A stretch of 64,000 bases of DNA from contig NC_134096.1 in NCBI RefSeq assembly GCF_000715075.1, forward strand, positions 38,947,804-39,011,803, written 5' to 3'. Both the position numbers and the translations under genes were made by a program. The notes beneath the pieces are model-generated. The model had not been told where the DNA came from. It ran no database searches and was given only the letters and a program-made list of their open reading frames with translations. Positions 1 through 11,557 of the stretch are shown here, piece by piece; within the stretch, counting starts at the first letter, position 1, and every line of letters begins with the position of its first letter. The stretch is from Nicotiana tabacum. Its lineage: Eukaryota > Streptophyta > Magnoliopsida > Solanales > Solanaceae.

Positions 1-335
1 CTAGGGATGATTTCATCCTAATCTTCCATAGAATAAAATTAGATCTCCCATCGAATTTCTCTAATTCGTAATTTATTGACAATGACGAAGACATCTTAAT
101 CTTAGATTGCGTGTAGAAGCCCTCCTGATTTTGATATCAATTATTGCTGAGATCGTGGATTACCTAGCACATAATTACACACAAAATAAATATAGAAGAA
201 AAAATAATATAAAGATTTAACGAGGCTCGTCTAAACCTAGTCCTGAGGGAAGAAGTAAAGAGAGTTTTCCACTATGATTGAAAAGAATAGCACAGTATGG
301 AGAACCCTACCTACAATAGCACGGTAACCATTTTC

Positions 336-337
<2 letters not shown>
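1..337. other. AT-rich sequence, nothing identified
   Basis: No gene or clear transposon end was seen. The stretch at about 195-330 reads like part of a retroelement leader or LTR, but I could not tie it to a family. Confidence 0.3.

Positions 338-390
<53 letters not shown>
338..390. repeat. (TA)n microsatellite, about 26 units
   Basis: An uninterrupted run of TA dinucleotides. A reading frame crossing it on the minus strand gives an artefactual Tyr-Ile repeat and is not a gene. Confidence 0.97.
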
Positions 391-391
<1 letters not shown>

Positions 392-564
392 TAAGTAATC
401 CTAAACCTATAAAAGAATAGTTTTTCAAATCCTACAAGAACAATATGTTTTTCTTTTTCAAATCTATTAAAACAATTGATTTCTCAAACCTACCGACATT
501 ATGAGTTTCCTAAAAATACTAAAATAATATAATTTAACTAGAATTCATAAAATTCAAGACACAA

Positions 565-846
565 CTAACATGAAGGTATAAGGTAATTATTATTCAGTCC
601 AAGGGAAATGGCCATCGCATTGGATGCCACACATTGACCAGAAAATAAGGCGGTAATATAATGATGATCGTATTCCCAAAATTGTACTTTTCCTTGACCA
701 AAATTAATTAAGATAAGTACTCCATATATTAAATTAACACATGATATTGTTTGAAAGATAAACATAGCGAATGTTTTCGATCGATATAATTGATTGACAA
801 CCTTTGATTGCATAAATCGATTTCTTTTTTCACACAAGTGACTCAT
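565..846 (-). other. Unrecognised 93-codon open frame, uncertain
   Basis: This frame opens with MSHLCEKRNRF and carries a hydrophobic stretch at about residues 27-50 (ISCVNLIYGVLILINF), followed by a Trp/Tyr/His-rich segment. The residue mix looks more protein-like than the neighbouring frames, and a membrane segment is possible. I do not recognise the family. No splice-linked exon was found nearby and base composition does not change around it. It could be an exon or pseudo-exon of a membrane protein, or chance. An ATG start is the only reason for the limits given. Confidence 0.15.
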
Positions 847-1800
847 TGATTACGTTAACGAAATTTAAAGATAATCACTCACATATTTATTTCTCTCTAA
901 TTTGGAGATATGTACTCAAGTTTTTTCAGAGGTTAAAGTTAGTTAATATTCAAATTTTATGTCTATAAACGCTCAAACAACTTCTATGGTAGAAAATAAG
1001 AACACTTTGTATTAAAATATCTTTTCCAAGTTATATTAATCATTTTCCCCTTTCTTAATATTATTATTTTTATGACATGGGTGGTTCGAGAGTAAAGAAA
1101 TGATGAGCAATGAAATTGAAAGTATGAACCAGAAGTTGAATGCATGAAATTGATCACTAAACAACCATTTCTCAAATGTCATTTTCATGACATATGTACC
1201 AACAATGTAAAACGTAAAGGCAAAATAAATGCTTCCAACTTATCGTTGTAGCCTACATCATTATCATCAACATTTTGTAGGCATTATGGATAACCTTGAC
1301 AAAGTTTTGTTTGAAAAGGAAAACGAGATAAGCATGATTTAGCTAACTCTAATCAGAGATTGAAGTTGAGCTACCTACTATTCGCAATTCACTTAAATTT
1401 CACTAAACAACTTCTATTTGATTTAATTATAATAATCTTGGTGCACATTTAATAACCTATCGAGTACTAATTATCTTCCGTCAACATCAGCATTGTGTAA
1501 CTCTAACATAAAAAGTTTAGATAGTAGAAAAATATCACCTAACATTTTTCTCTAATGATATTTAAGTCCTGGTCTTCTATGATTTTTTACCCATTTTATT
1601 AATTGCGTCATACCCTTGGGTGCTACAAAAGAACTTTTTTTTTTGTTTGTTTGTATTCAAGGGACCACTTAAAAAATTTTAATAATAAAAAGAAAGTTAG
1701 CTTCAATCATACATATTGATTATTTAGCACGTAATTCATAATTAATATTACGTCTATCGATTTTGATTTTAATTTTAATTGTTAATATGTGTGATCTGAA
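847..1800. other. AT-rich intergenic sequence, nothing identified
   Basis: No frame over about 65 codons looks convincing, and no terminal repeats were seen. A 63-codon minus-strand frame at 984-1175 has no recognisable features. Confidence 0.4.
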
Positions 1801-1817
1801 TGCATTTAGCCTTATAA
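1801..1817. repeat. Target site duplication, left copy (SINE)
   Basis: TGCATTTAGCCTTATAA recurs at 2074-2090 with one mismatch. It directly flanks the SINE. Confidence 0.9.
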
Positions 1818-1879
1818 CAACAACAATAACCCAGAATAATTTTACTAGTGGGGTCTGAGGAGGGTAGTGTGTACGCAGA

Positions 1880-1960
1880 CCTTACCCCTACCCTAGGGTA
1901 AAGAGACTGTTTCCGATAGACCTTCCCCTACCCTAGGATAAAGAGACTGTTTCCGATAGA
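1880..1960 (-). repeat. Tandem duplication of about 41 bp inside the SINE body
   Basis: Units 1880-1920 and 1921-1960 are almost identical: both hold CCCCTACCCTAGG and AAAGAGACTGTTTCCGATAG. The TS body normally carries this segment once. Confidence 0.9.
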
Positions 1961-2047
1961 CCCTCGGCTCCCTTCCTTCAAGAACTACCCACCTTACTCT
2001 TGGAGTGACTCGAACTCAAAACTTCTTAGTTGAAAGTGAGGGTGCTC

Positions 2048-2059
2048 ACCACTAGATCA
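2048..2059 (-). promoter_or_regulatory. Pol III A box of the SINE
   Basis: Minus-strand TGATCTAGTGGT fits the tRNA A-box pattern. The matching B box lies at 2005-2017. Together they form an internal RNA polymerase III promoter. Confidence 0.75.
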
Positions 2060-2073
2060 ACTCACTCTTATAT

Positions 2074-2090
2074 TGCATTTACCCTTATAA
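2074..2090. repeat. Target site duplication, right copy (SINE)
   Basis: TGCATTTACCCTTATAA, a one-mismatch copy of 1801-1817. Confidence 0.9.
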
Positions 2091-4042
2091 TAATGAAAAT
2101 TATAATCTTATACGATTAAAGTTTTGACCATTTTAAATTTGTCTCATTTGATATATGAAATTGACTGCGCTCATGCAATCGCATGTTTAATCAATTAAAT
2201 TAGGCCGTCCAACACTCCCTATTACCTATACCCCATTACATCTGTATTAAAAAATGTTAATCTAACTTTGGATGCTTTTTAAAAAGTAATAATGATGTTT
2301 AGTGAAGGTTTCTTTGAATGTTAACATACATGAATCATTCATGTTGTACCTAAAAGACGTGTGTGGAAGAAGAGAAAACTACAACTTTGTGCGGTCATCC
2401 ATTATACCAAGAAAAGCAAATATCTATTTTATTTATTCTGATGTGACAACTAAAATTATTATTTCCTCATTAATAGTAAAAATTATTGACTTTTAATTTT
2501 TAACCAAAAATACTAACTTGCAATCAACGATTGCGATGGCTGATTATTCCTTTTTTTGGGCACCAAATTTCCAGATCAACCTCTAATTAAAAGAAAAAAC
2601 TAAACTTTAAGATGGTTACTCAACAATCAACAAATTAAATCTATATTTTTTGTATGATGCATTTGAGTCATGAAATGCTCTATCAAACAAAACGACGCAA
2701 AAATAACAGGAAATAGTTGGAACCCATATTTAAAGAGCAACAATATTAGGTTACGGTTGGTTGAATTCAAGAAATTTTTGCTTAGAATATGTAGTTATAT
2801 TACAAATTTTATTAAATATATATAAATATTTCATTGCGAAATTACTAACTAAAACGACCTATGAATTTAGAGTCAAATTCATAACCCATAACTTTAAATT
2901 AATTTGGTGACAAATTCAGAACCATCCGTCTCTGATTTGAATAATAGATTAAACACGTAACTTAGTTTTTCCTTCATCTACGAACGTTCCCTTTATTAAA
3001 ACATTATGATTTTGGCTTTCATTGCAAGAGAACAACTTAGGAGTTGGTGATAAATAACATATAAATTACTTACCAGTACAAGCACTCCGAAAAAAGTTGA
3101 TTAGCATTAGTACTATATTTCAAACTTTCTTGGTTATAAGCAAGAAGATAAGCAAAACAATTATTTTATGCGCCACCCCCCGCCCCCCCCCCCCAACCCA
3201 AAAAAAAAAAAAAGCTCCAAAGGGGGCATACCTCAAACAACCACTGCCCATGATTTAGCACTCTATATGTAATATACCTTATCTGGCATAATTTTATTCT
3301 CCAAAATTGCTTGACAATAATAGGACCAATTCTTGTGGTCATACGTTGACAGTAATCTAACAACGATGAAATCCAGATGCTGTTGGCTGCTTTTTCAAAA
3401 AGATATTTAACAAATCACATGATGACTTCCAACTTATTCACAAACAGTAGATGCACTAATATTCAATTCAAGATTTTATCTATGGCCTTTTGTACTAGGC
3501 TCGTAAGGATAATGGAGTATATTGTTTTTTTTACAATTTAATTGAACCGTGTTCACATAGTTATACGAATTATATAAGTAAGTTGACTATGACATTTGGT
3601 TGTCCCTTTTTGTCGGTTACAACATTAGGATAGTGCTTGGACTTAATTTCTTTTATCACAACTAGTCATGTTAACACGTACTGTCAGTCTCAGCCGTGTT
3701 AGAAATATATTCCAATGAAAAATATAGAAAATACAGAATTTATAGTTTAGCTTCAATTTATATAATATTTCCCTAAGATAATTTACCTGGAGCAATGTGA
3801 TCGGCGAGCATTCATATATCGTTAACTCATTTTTTTGTAAAAATTACAACGATAAAAGTTATGAACTACTTTTGAAAAAATAAAGGAATTGCTATAGAGT
3901 CACAATAATAATTATACACATTGGCTATCATATTTAATTTATATTACCATTCTTTTGAACAAAATGAATAATAATAGTTTGTGGAAGAAACAAATAATTA
4001 GGTAAAAATAGATACCTTTCTTCTATGATTTTGCTCTCAAGT
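2091..4042. other. AT-rich intergenic sequence with poly-C/poly-A tract
   Basis: No gene or classified element was identified. A low-complexity C run followed by an A run lies at about 3174-3213. The 65-codon minus frame crossing it is an artefact of the homopolymers. Confidence 0.5.
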
Positions 4043-5621
4043 TGTCACGTCCCGGAACATGGGTGGACGTGATGGCACTCAATCTACCTAACCCCTTGAA
4101 CGGACCCTATTATAACTAAGTAAATGCAAAATAATAACAACCATTAGTTTGGTGGTTTGTTACACCCGAGACTGAAGTGGGACGTGATTGACAACCAACC
4201 TGTACTAACTCATTGAGTGAATCCTAAGCTGACTAGCTAAATGTCTAAACTAAACATCAATTTCAAGAAGTGAAAGCAACGACAACTAAATATCTAAAAG
4301 GGCATGCATCAACACCGCTGAAAAGAATCAACGACTCACTAACTGGATCAACTAAATCCACTCCTCGCCACGAGTCTCGTCACTTGAAAACTCAACGCCT
4401 GTCACAAGACGTGGCATGCCTAAACGAGATAAGTACCACTAAAAGATATCCATAAAGTCTCATTCATAACCTCCTAAGTCGAGACAAGACTAACCCGAAT
4501 TATATTAAAATACATAAAATGCAGCAAATAGAGCAGGTAATCTACAAAATACACATTAAATAATCTGTAAACGAAAAGTGATTCTGAAACACTAAATTTA
4601 AAGTTGATAAATGAAACCTGAAACAGAAAATTAAATGTGAAGCTGATATATGAAATTAAGGCTGAGAGTCGAGTTGTATTTTTAAAGAGTTACTTTTTTG
4701 AAGAAAAAAAAAGATTTACACGTAATGGCCCTAGGAATGCACACGAGGTCTACTAGCTTCTTTGGGACCTCTAATTGTGTTCACTCCACTCAACCCATAA
4801 CAAGGTCATCGAGTGCACCCAATCAAGTTGAACCCATCTGAACGCATTAGCACCTGCAAGCATGAGGTAGCCTGGCCATTGTGTTATTCATGTTCGTGGA
4901 GGTTGGGTACTTTTCTCTTTCGAATATGATCACATTAATCTAAATCTAAATTGAAGGTTTGAGTAATACAAGTAATTGCACAAAAGCAAAAAAATTCATA
5001 TAAGCAAGTAACTGCATTATTTTATGTCATAAGAGTTCACAATTATATGTAGTTTATTGAAAAGTGAAACAAATAATAATATGTGCAGTCTAATCTAGCC
5101 CTTGACTTAAGAAACAAATCTCAAGTAACCAACCTCGCGTAGTCAACTCTTCGAAATCTACAATTTAACCCGTCAAACCCTTTAACCACAAACCATTCAA
5201 CCCAATTCCTCCATCAACGTCTTATTTAGCCATTTTCAGCTTGTGATTACTCATATCCTTAAACTCCATCAGCCATGCATTCTACAGTCATAATATGTCA
5301 TAAAAATTCTAACTTTAATAATATAATTAACGGGAATTACCTTCTCGAAGAAATTTTGATTCTTCACCTTTTGAGTTCTTGAACATGATCTAATAATTTC
5401 AAGATAAAGTCTTATTAGAATCTCTGTTGAAAAGTAATAATCCAACTTCATGTTAAAAACTCAACTTGGGCGTTGGGGAATGATCTGGGTCAGTATCTCT
5501 TTGAATAGAACAATATCTAACACTTTAAGATGTTTAAAATAGGAAACTCCCGTTCTTGGGCCTTTATAGGTTGGGGCAACCGTGTGACACGGTTTGAAAC
5601 CCGTGTGACATGGTTAGGGAA

Positions 5622-6520
5622 CAGGGGCGGATCTACAACTATAGGTATAGGTTCTCGGGAACCCAGTAGTTTTTGCCTAGACTCTGTATTTGTATTACGG
5701 AATCTATTAAATGTATAATAAAATTTATATGGGAACCCAGTTACACAATGTTTAGCTGGTTCAATGGTAAGTTGTGGAACCCAAATTGATTTTTCTGTAA
5801 CCCACTATGTAAGATCGAATCTCATCAGCATGCATTACTTTTCCGTGTGAGTTACAGCTTTAAAGCCTTAACTTTACTTTCACCCAAATCCCAATTCAAA
5901 TTTTCAAAGAAAAGTTAGTGTTTTAAAATTTTGCAGTCCTTCAATGCGCTGGTTTTAATCTTTAGGCTGCCACTCAAAGTTAAAAATTTTGTGATGGTTT
6001 TAACTTCTTCACTTACTGCCACTCCATTGCAACATGTATTTCGATCTCCCTCCTCCTCCTCCTTTTTAATTATTTTCCTCTTATACAATATTTAATTTGT
6101 TTCTTATGGTTTGTAGGATATTTTAGTAAGAATCAAGATGATCAAGGGATTATTCAAGCCGCAAACCTCTTCAGGTTCTACTTCTAGCTCTCCTTCACTA
6201 AGCTCTCCTTCATGTCCAGTGGTTAATAATAATGTCAATTCTTCCCAATTGTCAAACAAAGATAATATGTTCTTGAACCTGATCCTGGTAAAAGAAAACA
6301 AATCTCAGAATATCCTCATAATCTACGTGATCGAGTGAGAAGACATTACATTGAAAAAGGGCCTTGTCAACTTCGAGAGTTTATTTTTTCAAAAATAAAT
6401 TTTGTTATTTTGTAAATATACGTTGAATATTGATACTTGTTCCTTAGTTCGGTTATTGTGATATATTGACTTGAAGTTGTGGTAGGAACCCATACACTTT
6501 AATTCCTAGATCTGCCCCTG
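5622..6520 (+). mobile_element. hAT DNA transposon, internally deleted, 899 bp
   Basis: The ends are inverted: CAGGGGCGGATCTA at 5622 and, read inward from 6520, CAGGGGCAGATCTA (one mismatch in 14). The CAGGGG-type end is typical of hAT elements. It sits inside the Gypsy LTR at 4043-7003. The flanking 8 bp match poorly, so the target duplication is eroded. It keeps the start of a transposase gene, which makes it a deletion derivative of an autonomous hAT. Confidence 0.88.
6138..6414 (+). pseudogene. hAT transposase N-terminus, TTF/ZMYM1-like, truncated and frameshifted
   Basis: The frame opens with MIKGLFKPQTSSGS and a Ser/Pro-rich stretch (SSPSLSSPS), as in plant TTF-type zinc-finger hAT transposases. 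At about 6270 the reading shifts frame. In the new frame from 6275 come EPDPGKRKQISEYP and, further on, RRHYIEKGPCQL, which match the conserved block of these proteins (DPG..ISDY and KGPCQ motifs). A stop follows at 6412-6414. The zinc finger, dimerisation and DDE catalytic parts are missing. The pattern gives high confidence in the family. The protein cannot be active, and any movement would need an intact relative. Confidence 0.85.
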
Positions 6521-7003
6521 TTGAAAAATCCATGTGACATTGTTGGGGGATCCATGTGACATGGTTGAGCTTGACCTTTAGATCACTCCTTTTTCTCTTA
6601 TTGGAAATCGTCACGTTTGGGAAAATCATGTGAAATAATTTGGAATTTTCGGCACATTTGGCCTCTACTCAATTTGCCGTTCTGCTATCATTTAGTAAAA
6701 AGGTTATAACTTCTTGTGGGAATGTCGAAATGATAAACGGTTTAAAATTTTGAAAACTAGACGTAAAGAGATTTAATTTGGCATGTGGCTCGTAGCTCAA
6801 TTTATTATAAATTATGAGATATAATCGTTTAAAGTTAAGGTATGTGCCACTAAAGTTAATTTTATCCCTTAAACAATTTTAATTTATGCTAAACTACTTT
6901 CTCCCTCTATTAAACATCTCTACAACCTTTGAAATATAAACTTTTGATACTACACACCTTTACAGCTTTCCAAATTAGTTATAGAATACTACAATGCCTT
7001 ACA

Positions 7004-7020
7004 TTCTCATCCCCTTATAT
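7004..7020 (-). promoter_or_regulatory. Polypurine tract of the minus Gypsy element
   Basis: On the minus strand AAGGGGATGAGAA directly precedes the LTR start at 7003. It would prime plus-strand DNA synthesis. Confidence 0.7.
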
Positions 7021-7194
7021 GACATTCATCCTCGAATGTCGGATTTTGGTCATTCCTAGGATTGAGGAGTAGGACACAACTTTATGAGCACTCTGCTCAT
7101 TCATAAAATATGTAAGCATGAATATCACTTAGAGCAACAAGATACGGTATTGAAGCTTGACTGTACCTGAATACTCAAATATGTATGATTATTT

Positions 7195-7945
7195 TATCCT
7201 CATGTCTCACTCGGATTCCCAAGTAGCTTTTTCAGTTGAATGGTTACTCCATATAATTATTACCGAACCAGTATCTTTATTTTGAAGCTTACAAATTTAT
7301 CTATCCACTATCGCTATAGGAACCTCCTCGTAGGACAGTGTATCATCAACTTCAATCGCTTATCTATTGATGACTTGACTAGGGTCATGAAAATGGCTTC
7401 AATATTGATAATGAAATACTTGATGCATGGATGACAACTCTGGTGGTAGAGCTAGTTGATATGCCACGAGCCTAACCCTTTCAAGAATCCAATAAGATCC
7501 AATATATCGGGGGATAAGTTTTCCTTTTCTACTAAAAAGCATGATGCCCTTCATGCTGAGAATTTCAAATACATAAAATCACCTTCTTTAAGCTCGAGGT
7601 CACGATGCCTTACATTTAAGCAAGACTTCTAGAGGCTCTGGGCTGTTTTGAATCATTCTAGAATAATCTTCACCTTCTTCAATACATCTTAAATTATTTC
7701 TGCTCTTATGAATTGTGTCTCATTAGTTTCAAATAACTCTACTGGTAAATGACAATGTCTCCCATATAGGACCTAAAATGGAACCATATGAATAATTGTC
7801 TAATAACTATTGTTATATACAAACTTTATCAAATGTAAATGATCATCTCCATTCCCCTTAAAATATAACACACAAGCTCGTAACATATCCTTCAAGGTCT
7901 GAATCGTTCGCTCGACATGTCCGTCTTTCTGTGGGTAAAACATTT
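7195..7945 (-). pseudogene. Ty3/Gypsy integrase, C-terminal part of core and tail, broken
   Basis: Minus-strand reading gives FYPQKDGHVERTIQTLKDML, RACVLYFKGNGDDHL and VPF..LYGRHCHLPVE, which match the end of the catalytic core. The C-terminal domain follows (RHRDLELKEGDFMYLK; DTLSYEEVPIAIVDR; WSNHSTEKATWESE), the last being the conserved end of plant Gypsy polyproteins. Stops occur throughout, for example just after NNSY. The conserved FYPQTDGQ motif reads FYPQKDGH. Protease, RT, RNase H and the first part of integrase are absent, because a family F LTR fragment starts near 7970. The gene belongs to the element whose 3' LTR is 4043-7003. Confidence 0.92.
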
Positions 7946-8179
7946 TGCTTAAATTAAACCTGGTACATAGTCCTTCTTTAAGTTTGAATCGGCATCGGTT
8001 GTCGAATTTGGAAGTTTCAAGTTCTTTAAGTTTGAATCTGAGGATGATCTATGATTTTAGCGTTGTTTGATGTGGTTTGAGGGCTCGACTAAGTCCGTAT
8101 GGTGTTTTAGGACTGGTTGGTATGTTTGGTTGAGGTCTCGAGGGCCTCAGGTATGTTTCAAATGCTTAACGAATTGAGT

Positions 8180-8500
8180 TTGGGACTTATGCAACTGCTG
8201 AAGCTTTTGCACCAGGTGTAATCGCACTTGCGCACTTTGGGCCACAAGTGCGGCACCGCAGAAGAGGCCACGGAGCCGCAGAAGCGGCTTTGGCCCTGTC
8301 AAGATGGGTCTACAGGTGCGGTGATAGATCCGCAGAAGTGGACACGCAGAAGCGGAAGAGGAGCGCAGGTGCGGGCCCGCAGATGCGGCCCTTGTTCGCA
8401 GATGCGGACCCAATTCCCCTTAAGTGATTTTCGCACCTGCGATGGTATTTCCGCAGGAGAGGTACCGCAGGAGCGGTTGAAGGCCCGCAGAAGCGAGATC
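8180..8500. repeat. CpG-rich iterated motif block in LTR
   Basis: Many near-palindromic variants of CGCAGAAGCGG and CGCAGATGCGG are packed into about 300 bp, in strong contrast with the AT-rich surroundings. Open frames of 88-131 codons on both strands here (8147-8623) result from the low stop-codon density of CpG-rich DNA. Confidence 0.85.
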
Positions 8501-9354
8501 TCTGGCAGAAAAAGGGCTAAGTGCGAGGGTTTGATTTCATTCTTCATTTTTGAACTTGAGAGCTCGGGATTTGGCAATTCTTCGAGTGATTTTCAGAGGA
8601 ATCTTTGGGGTAATGATTCCTAACTCATTTTTGGTTGTATTCCATTAATCTATAGTTTTCTTCTCCATTTAATTTCGGATTTGGGATTGAATATTTGGGG
8701 AAATGTTGAGAAAAGTTCTTAGGCCGAATTTTGGGATTTTAATCGAGTTTTTGGTATCGGATTTGAGTAATTTTGGTATAAGTGAACTCATGAGTGAATG
8801 GGTGTTCATATTTTGTGACTTTTACCCAATTCCGAGACGTGGGCCCGGGGAAACGTTTTGGGGCGATTTTCTAATTTCTTGCTTTAGCTTTGATTTTATT
8901 AATTAGATTGATTTCTTAAAGTTGTATTTATGGTATGTAATTGATTTTGGCTAGATTTGGGCCATTCGGAGCCGGATATTCGTGGAAAAGGCATTATTAC
9001 CGGTTGATTGAGCTTGGTTCGAGGTGAGTGGCTTGCCTAACCTAGTATGGGGGAAATCCCCTTAGGATTTGGTATTGTTAGGATATGTGAGCGCCGTGTA
9101 TGCGAGGTGACGAGTGCGTACACGGTCTATTTGGGGAAAAATCTAATTTTTACCGAGTAATAGCCTGTTTTCATCTTATCTGAGCATACTAGCATGTGTA
9201 GTTATCCTGTTAACCTAGAATAGCATGTCTACATGTCCTAATTGCCTATTTAAACTCTATGTAGCATGTTTAGTAAATCCCGCTTCTTTCTTGACTTGTA
9301 CTTAGTCTAAATTATAGGTTTCTTGATGTAACTGTTATATTCACTTGTTTGAGT

Positions 9355-9549
9355 TGCATATTTACTTTGGGACTACGGGACGGTATCCCGGGAGATCCCT
9401 CCCTGCATATTTACTTTTGAGACTACGAGGCGGTTCCTTGGGAGTTCTTTCTGCATATTTACTTTTGCGACTACGAGGCTGTACCTTTGGAGATCTCCTT
9501 GCACTTTTATTTTTTGACTATGAGACGGTATGTCGGGAGATCCTCTGCT
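9355..9549 (+). repeat. Tandem repeat, four units of about 48-49 bp, in LTR
   Basis: Units start at 9355, 9404, 9452 and 9500. Each opens TGCATATTTACTTT or a close variant and contains GACTACGAGGCGGT-like sequence. The fourth unit is the most diverged. Confidence 0.9.
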
Positions 9550-9704
9550 GTTTATCCCTGTCTTCTGCGTTGCTACTTTGCTATATTTTCCTTGTTTAAA
9601 TTCCAGTCTCTTACTATATTGTTATACTCTCTTGCTTATTTATTATATACCAGTAAGGCATTGACCTGACCTCATCACTACTCAACCGAGGTTAGGCTGG
9701 TAAA

Positions 9705-11168
9705 AGTATGGTCAAAAGCTAGTTCTGGGTAGATAATAAATAGCAATTCATACATAGAGGACTTAACATGAAAATCTAATGTAAAACATGGTCGAAACTG
9801 ATCCTATGGCCAAACAAAAGTCCGTACTGGGAATATTAGAATGGAAATTCAGGGCAAACAATTTGTGAATGCAGTTCAATCAGGATAACAAGTCAATTAG
9901 CATATTCACTTAATTTCCCAGAAGTTAGGGAATTTCTGCAGGTTAGCTACATATGGTGAGTACATCTACATGTGACAAAGATCACTCCAGAATCAATAGA
10001 TTTGAGAGAACTCAATATTAATAGGCCAAGATCCTCTAGACAATATTTTGACAATGAAATAATAGTAAACATACACAATAGTATAATATTGGAGTTCACA
10101 AATAACATGATAACCTAAGTCATGCTCGTCTATCTTGATAGGAATTTAGACAATATTGGCACACAGAATATACATAACATAAACACGTAGAGAAACAACA
10201 ATTAAGGCTGTATGAGTCAATTGCACTAACCAGTTGCAAAGATAAACAAACAAAAGAGTGAGAAACTTAGAATTTCAGCAGTGGCTCAGTAGCACTAATT
10301 GAAGGAGGACAGTGAAAACCCCAAGTCCTCGGTGCTTCAGAGTTTACAAGAGCCTCAAAAGGGCTTCGAGCAGTTCTTACACCGGAGGAGATTGTTTAGC
10401 AATATCACAGTGGCCTTGGCTTTCACCCGTCCAAGAATCAATCGAACAAGTGCGAGTAAGAGAGAGTGATTAAAGTCTGTCTTAGGGGAATTATGGAGGG
10501 GTTTATATAATGTTCGATTTACCTAGGTCAAGAAAGGAAAAACGTCAATTAAACCACAGAATAAAGAAGAATCTAACATTATATAAACCCCTCATGTCAA
10601 ACCCAGGTCAAAAATATCCAAGAACTCCATTGAATCGAACCCATACAACCTCGTTTTTGAGTGTCTACCAAACGAACCTCCCAAATATTGGCTTCCTTAA
10701 ATAACTCAGTACAAAATGAATAATGTCAAGAAAACTAGAAAGAATCACTATGAACACAAAAAAAGGGAAGGAAATATGGAAGACCTCCATATTATTCTGG
10801 GTTTAGCCTAGGCGGTTAGGGTTAGGTTTCCAGAGATGAGAGGATTTGAGGGTGGCTAGGTGGAGAAAATAGGGAATAAAGTGGTCTATTGTGAGTCGTT
10901 GATCTCTCAAGATCAATGGCTGTAATTATAATGATGGAGATGGGCGGATACGGGTCATAGGCAGGTCAACGGGTATGGGTCATTTGGTTTGGGCTTCAGA
11001 TGTGCCAAAAGAGTGGGTCTGGTATTTTGGGCTATTTTAAATCTAATTTTCACCTCACTTTGGGCCAAGATTTTAAAATACACAAAAATTAATTACAAAT
11101 AAATAAAAATGGATATAAAATGATTAAAAAAAATCCTATTTTTGAAATTAAAACTTTTAAAATAATAG
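9705..11168 (-). mobile_element. Family D LTR-like repeat, copy 1
   Basis: It matches 33073-34616 along almost all its length, for example AACATGGTCGAAACT and CCCCAAGTCCTCGGTGCTTC. TATA-like sequence (CATTATATAAACCCCTCC) reads on the minus strand near 10495-10515, so I take it as a minus-strand LTR. Its right end is cut by the Mutator-like element at 11168. No coding sequence was found; a 64-codon plus frame at 10510-10704 has no family features. Confidence 0.75.
10497..10592. repeat. Perfect 18-bp inverted repeat around a TATA-like box
   Basis: AGGGGTTTATATAATGTT at 10497-10514 is the exact reverse complement of AACATTATATAAACCCCT at 10575-10592. The loop is 60 nt. The second arm is absent from the related copy near 33960. 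Confidence 0.9.
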
Positions 11169-11557
11169 GGCAGAATGGCCTAAATGACTCCTGTACTTGT
11201 TCCACTTTATCATGTCGGTCCCCAAACTTAGAATTTTGCCAATTGAACACTTACACTCATTCAAATCGTGAATAATAAACGCCTATGACAAGAGGTTGCC
11301 AGTGTATGTAATACAAACGTCTACACGTTGGACGCCACGTCAATTAAATTAGACCACGTAGGCTCCAAGTCACTTATTATGGCCACATAGGAAAATAAAA
11401 CGGGAAAGGATTATTTACCCCCCAAACCCAAATTTTTCCCTCATTTTACCCGCGTAGTTATGGCTTAGAAAGTATCGAACACCAGTGAGTCTCTCCTCTC
11501 TTCTCCGTCATCGTTGCCAGGATTTTCATCATCGCAATTGATATCGAAGTTTGTGAG

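Larger units (their letters stand above)
1818..2073 (-). mobile_element. TS-type SINE, apparently full length, minus strand
   Basis: Read on the minus strand it begins with a tRNA-like head. The A-box-like TGATCTAGTGGT is complementary to 2048-2059, and the B-box-like GAGTTCGAGTCAC is complementary to 2005-2017. A body typical of Solanaceae TS SINEs follows (GGGTCTATCGGAAACAG), and it ends in a short run of TTG units. A 17-bp target duplication with one mismatch brackets it, as expected for LINE-driven insertion. The body holds an internal tandem duplication. The tail resembles the end of the RTE LINE at 29525-31710, its likely source of reverse transcriptase. Confidence 0.93.
4043..7003 (-). 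mobile_element. Ty3/Gypsy LTR (3' LTR), minus strand, holding a hAT insertion
   Basis: The minus-strand LTR starts TGTAAGGCATTG at 7003 and ends in the complement of TGTCACGTCCCGG at 4043. Just upstream of its start (7004-7020) is a purine-rich tract, AAGGGGATGAGAA, after the motif ATTCGAGGATGAAT that precedes the polypurine tract in this Gypsy group. The integrase remnant at 7195-7945 lies in the same orientation, so this is a 3' LTR. Without the 899-bp hAT insertion it is about 2.06 kb. Confidence 0.8.
7970..9700 (+). mobile_element. Ty3/Gypsy LTR fragment, family F, plus strand, both ends lost
   Basis: It resembles the LTR at 50781-53814 in order and content: a segment with GAGGTCTCGAGGGCCTC, then CpG-rich iterated motifs ending in GCGATGG and GAGGTACCGCA, then a long non-coding tail. 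Neither the TGTAACGACC start nor the GACA end is present. The left side abuts the integrase remnant, with a short repeat TTCTTTAAGTTTGAATC at 7971 and 8023. The right side joins family D sequence near 9705. Confidence 0.75.

Noticed and set aside
237..428. 63-codon minus frame with a Tyr-Ile repeat.
   Set aside because: It is a translation of the TA microsatellite.
6104..6301. 65-codon minus frame across the hAT element.
   Set aside because: It is the antisense shadow of the recognisable transposase N-terminus.
8147..8623. Open frames up to 131 codons on both strands.
   Set aside because: They overlap on both strands, follow the CpG-rich motif block with few stops, lack any family pattern, and lie inside an LTR.
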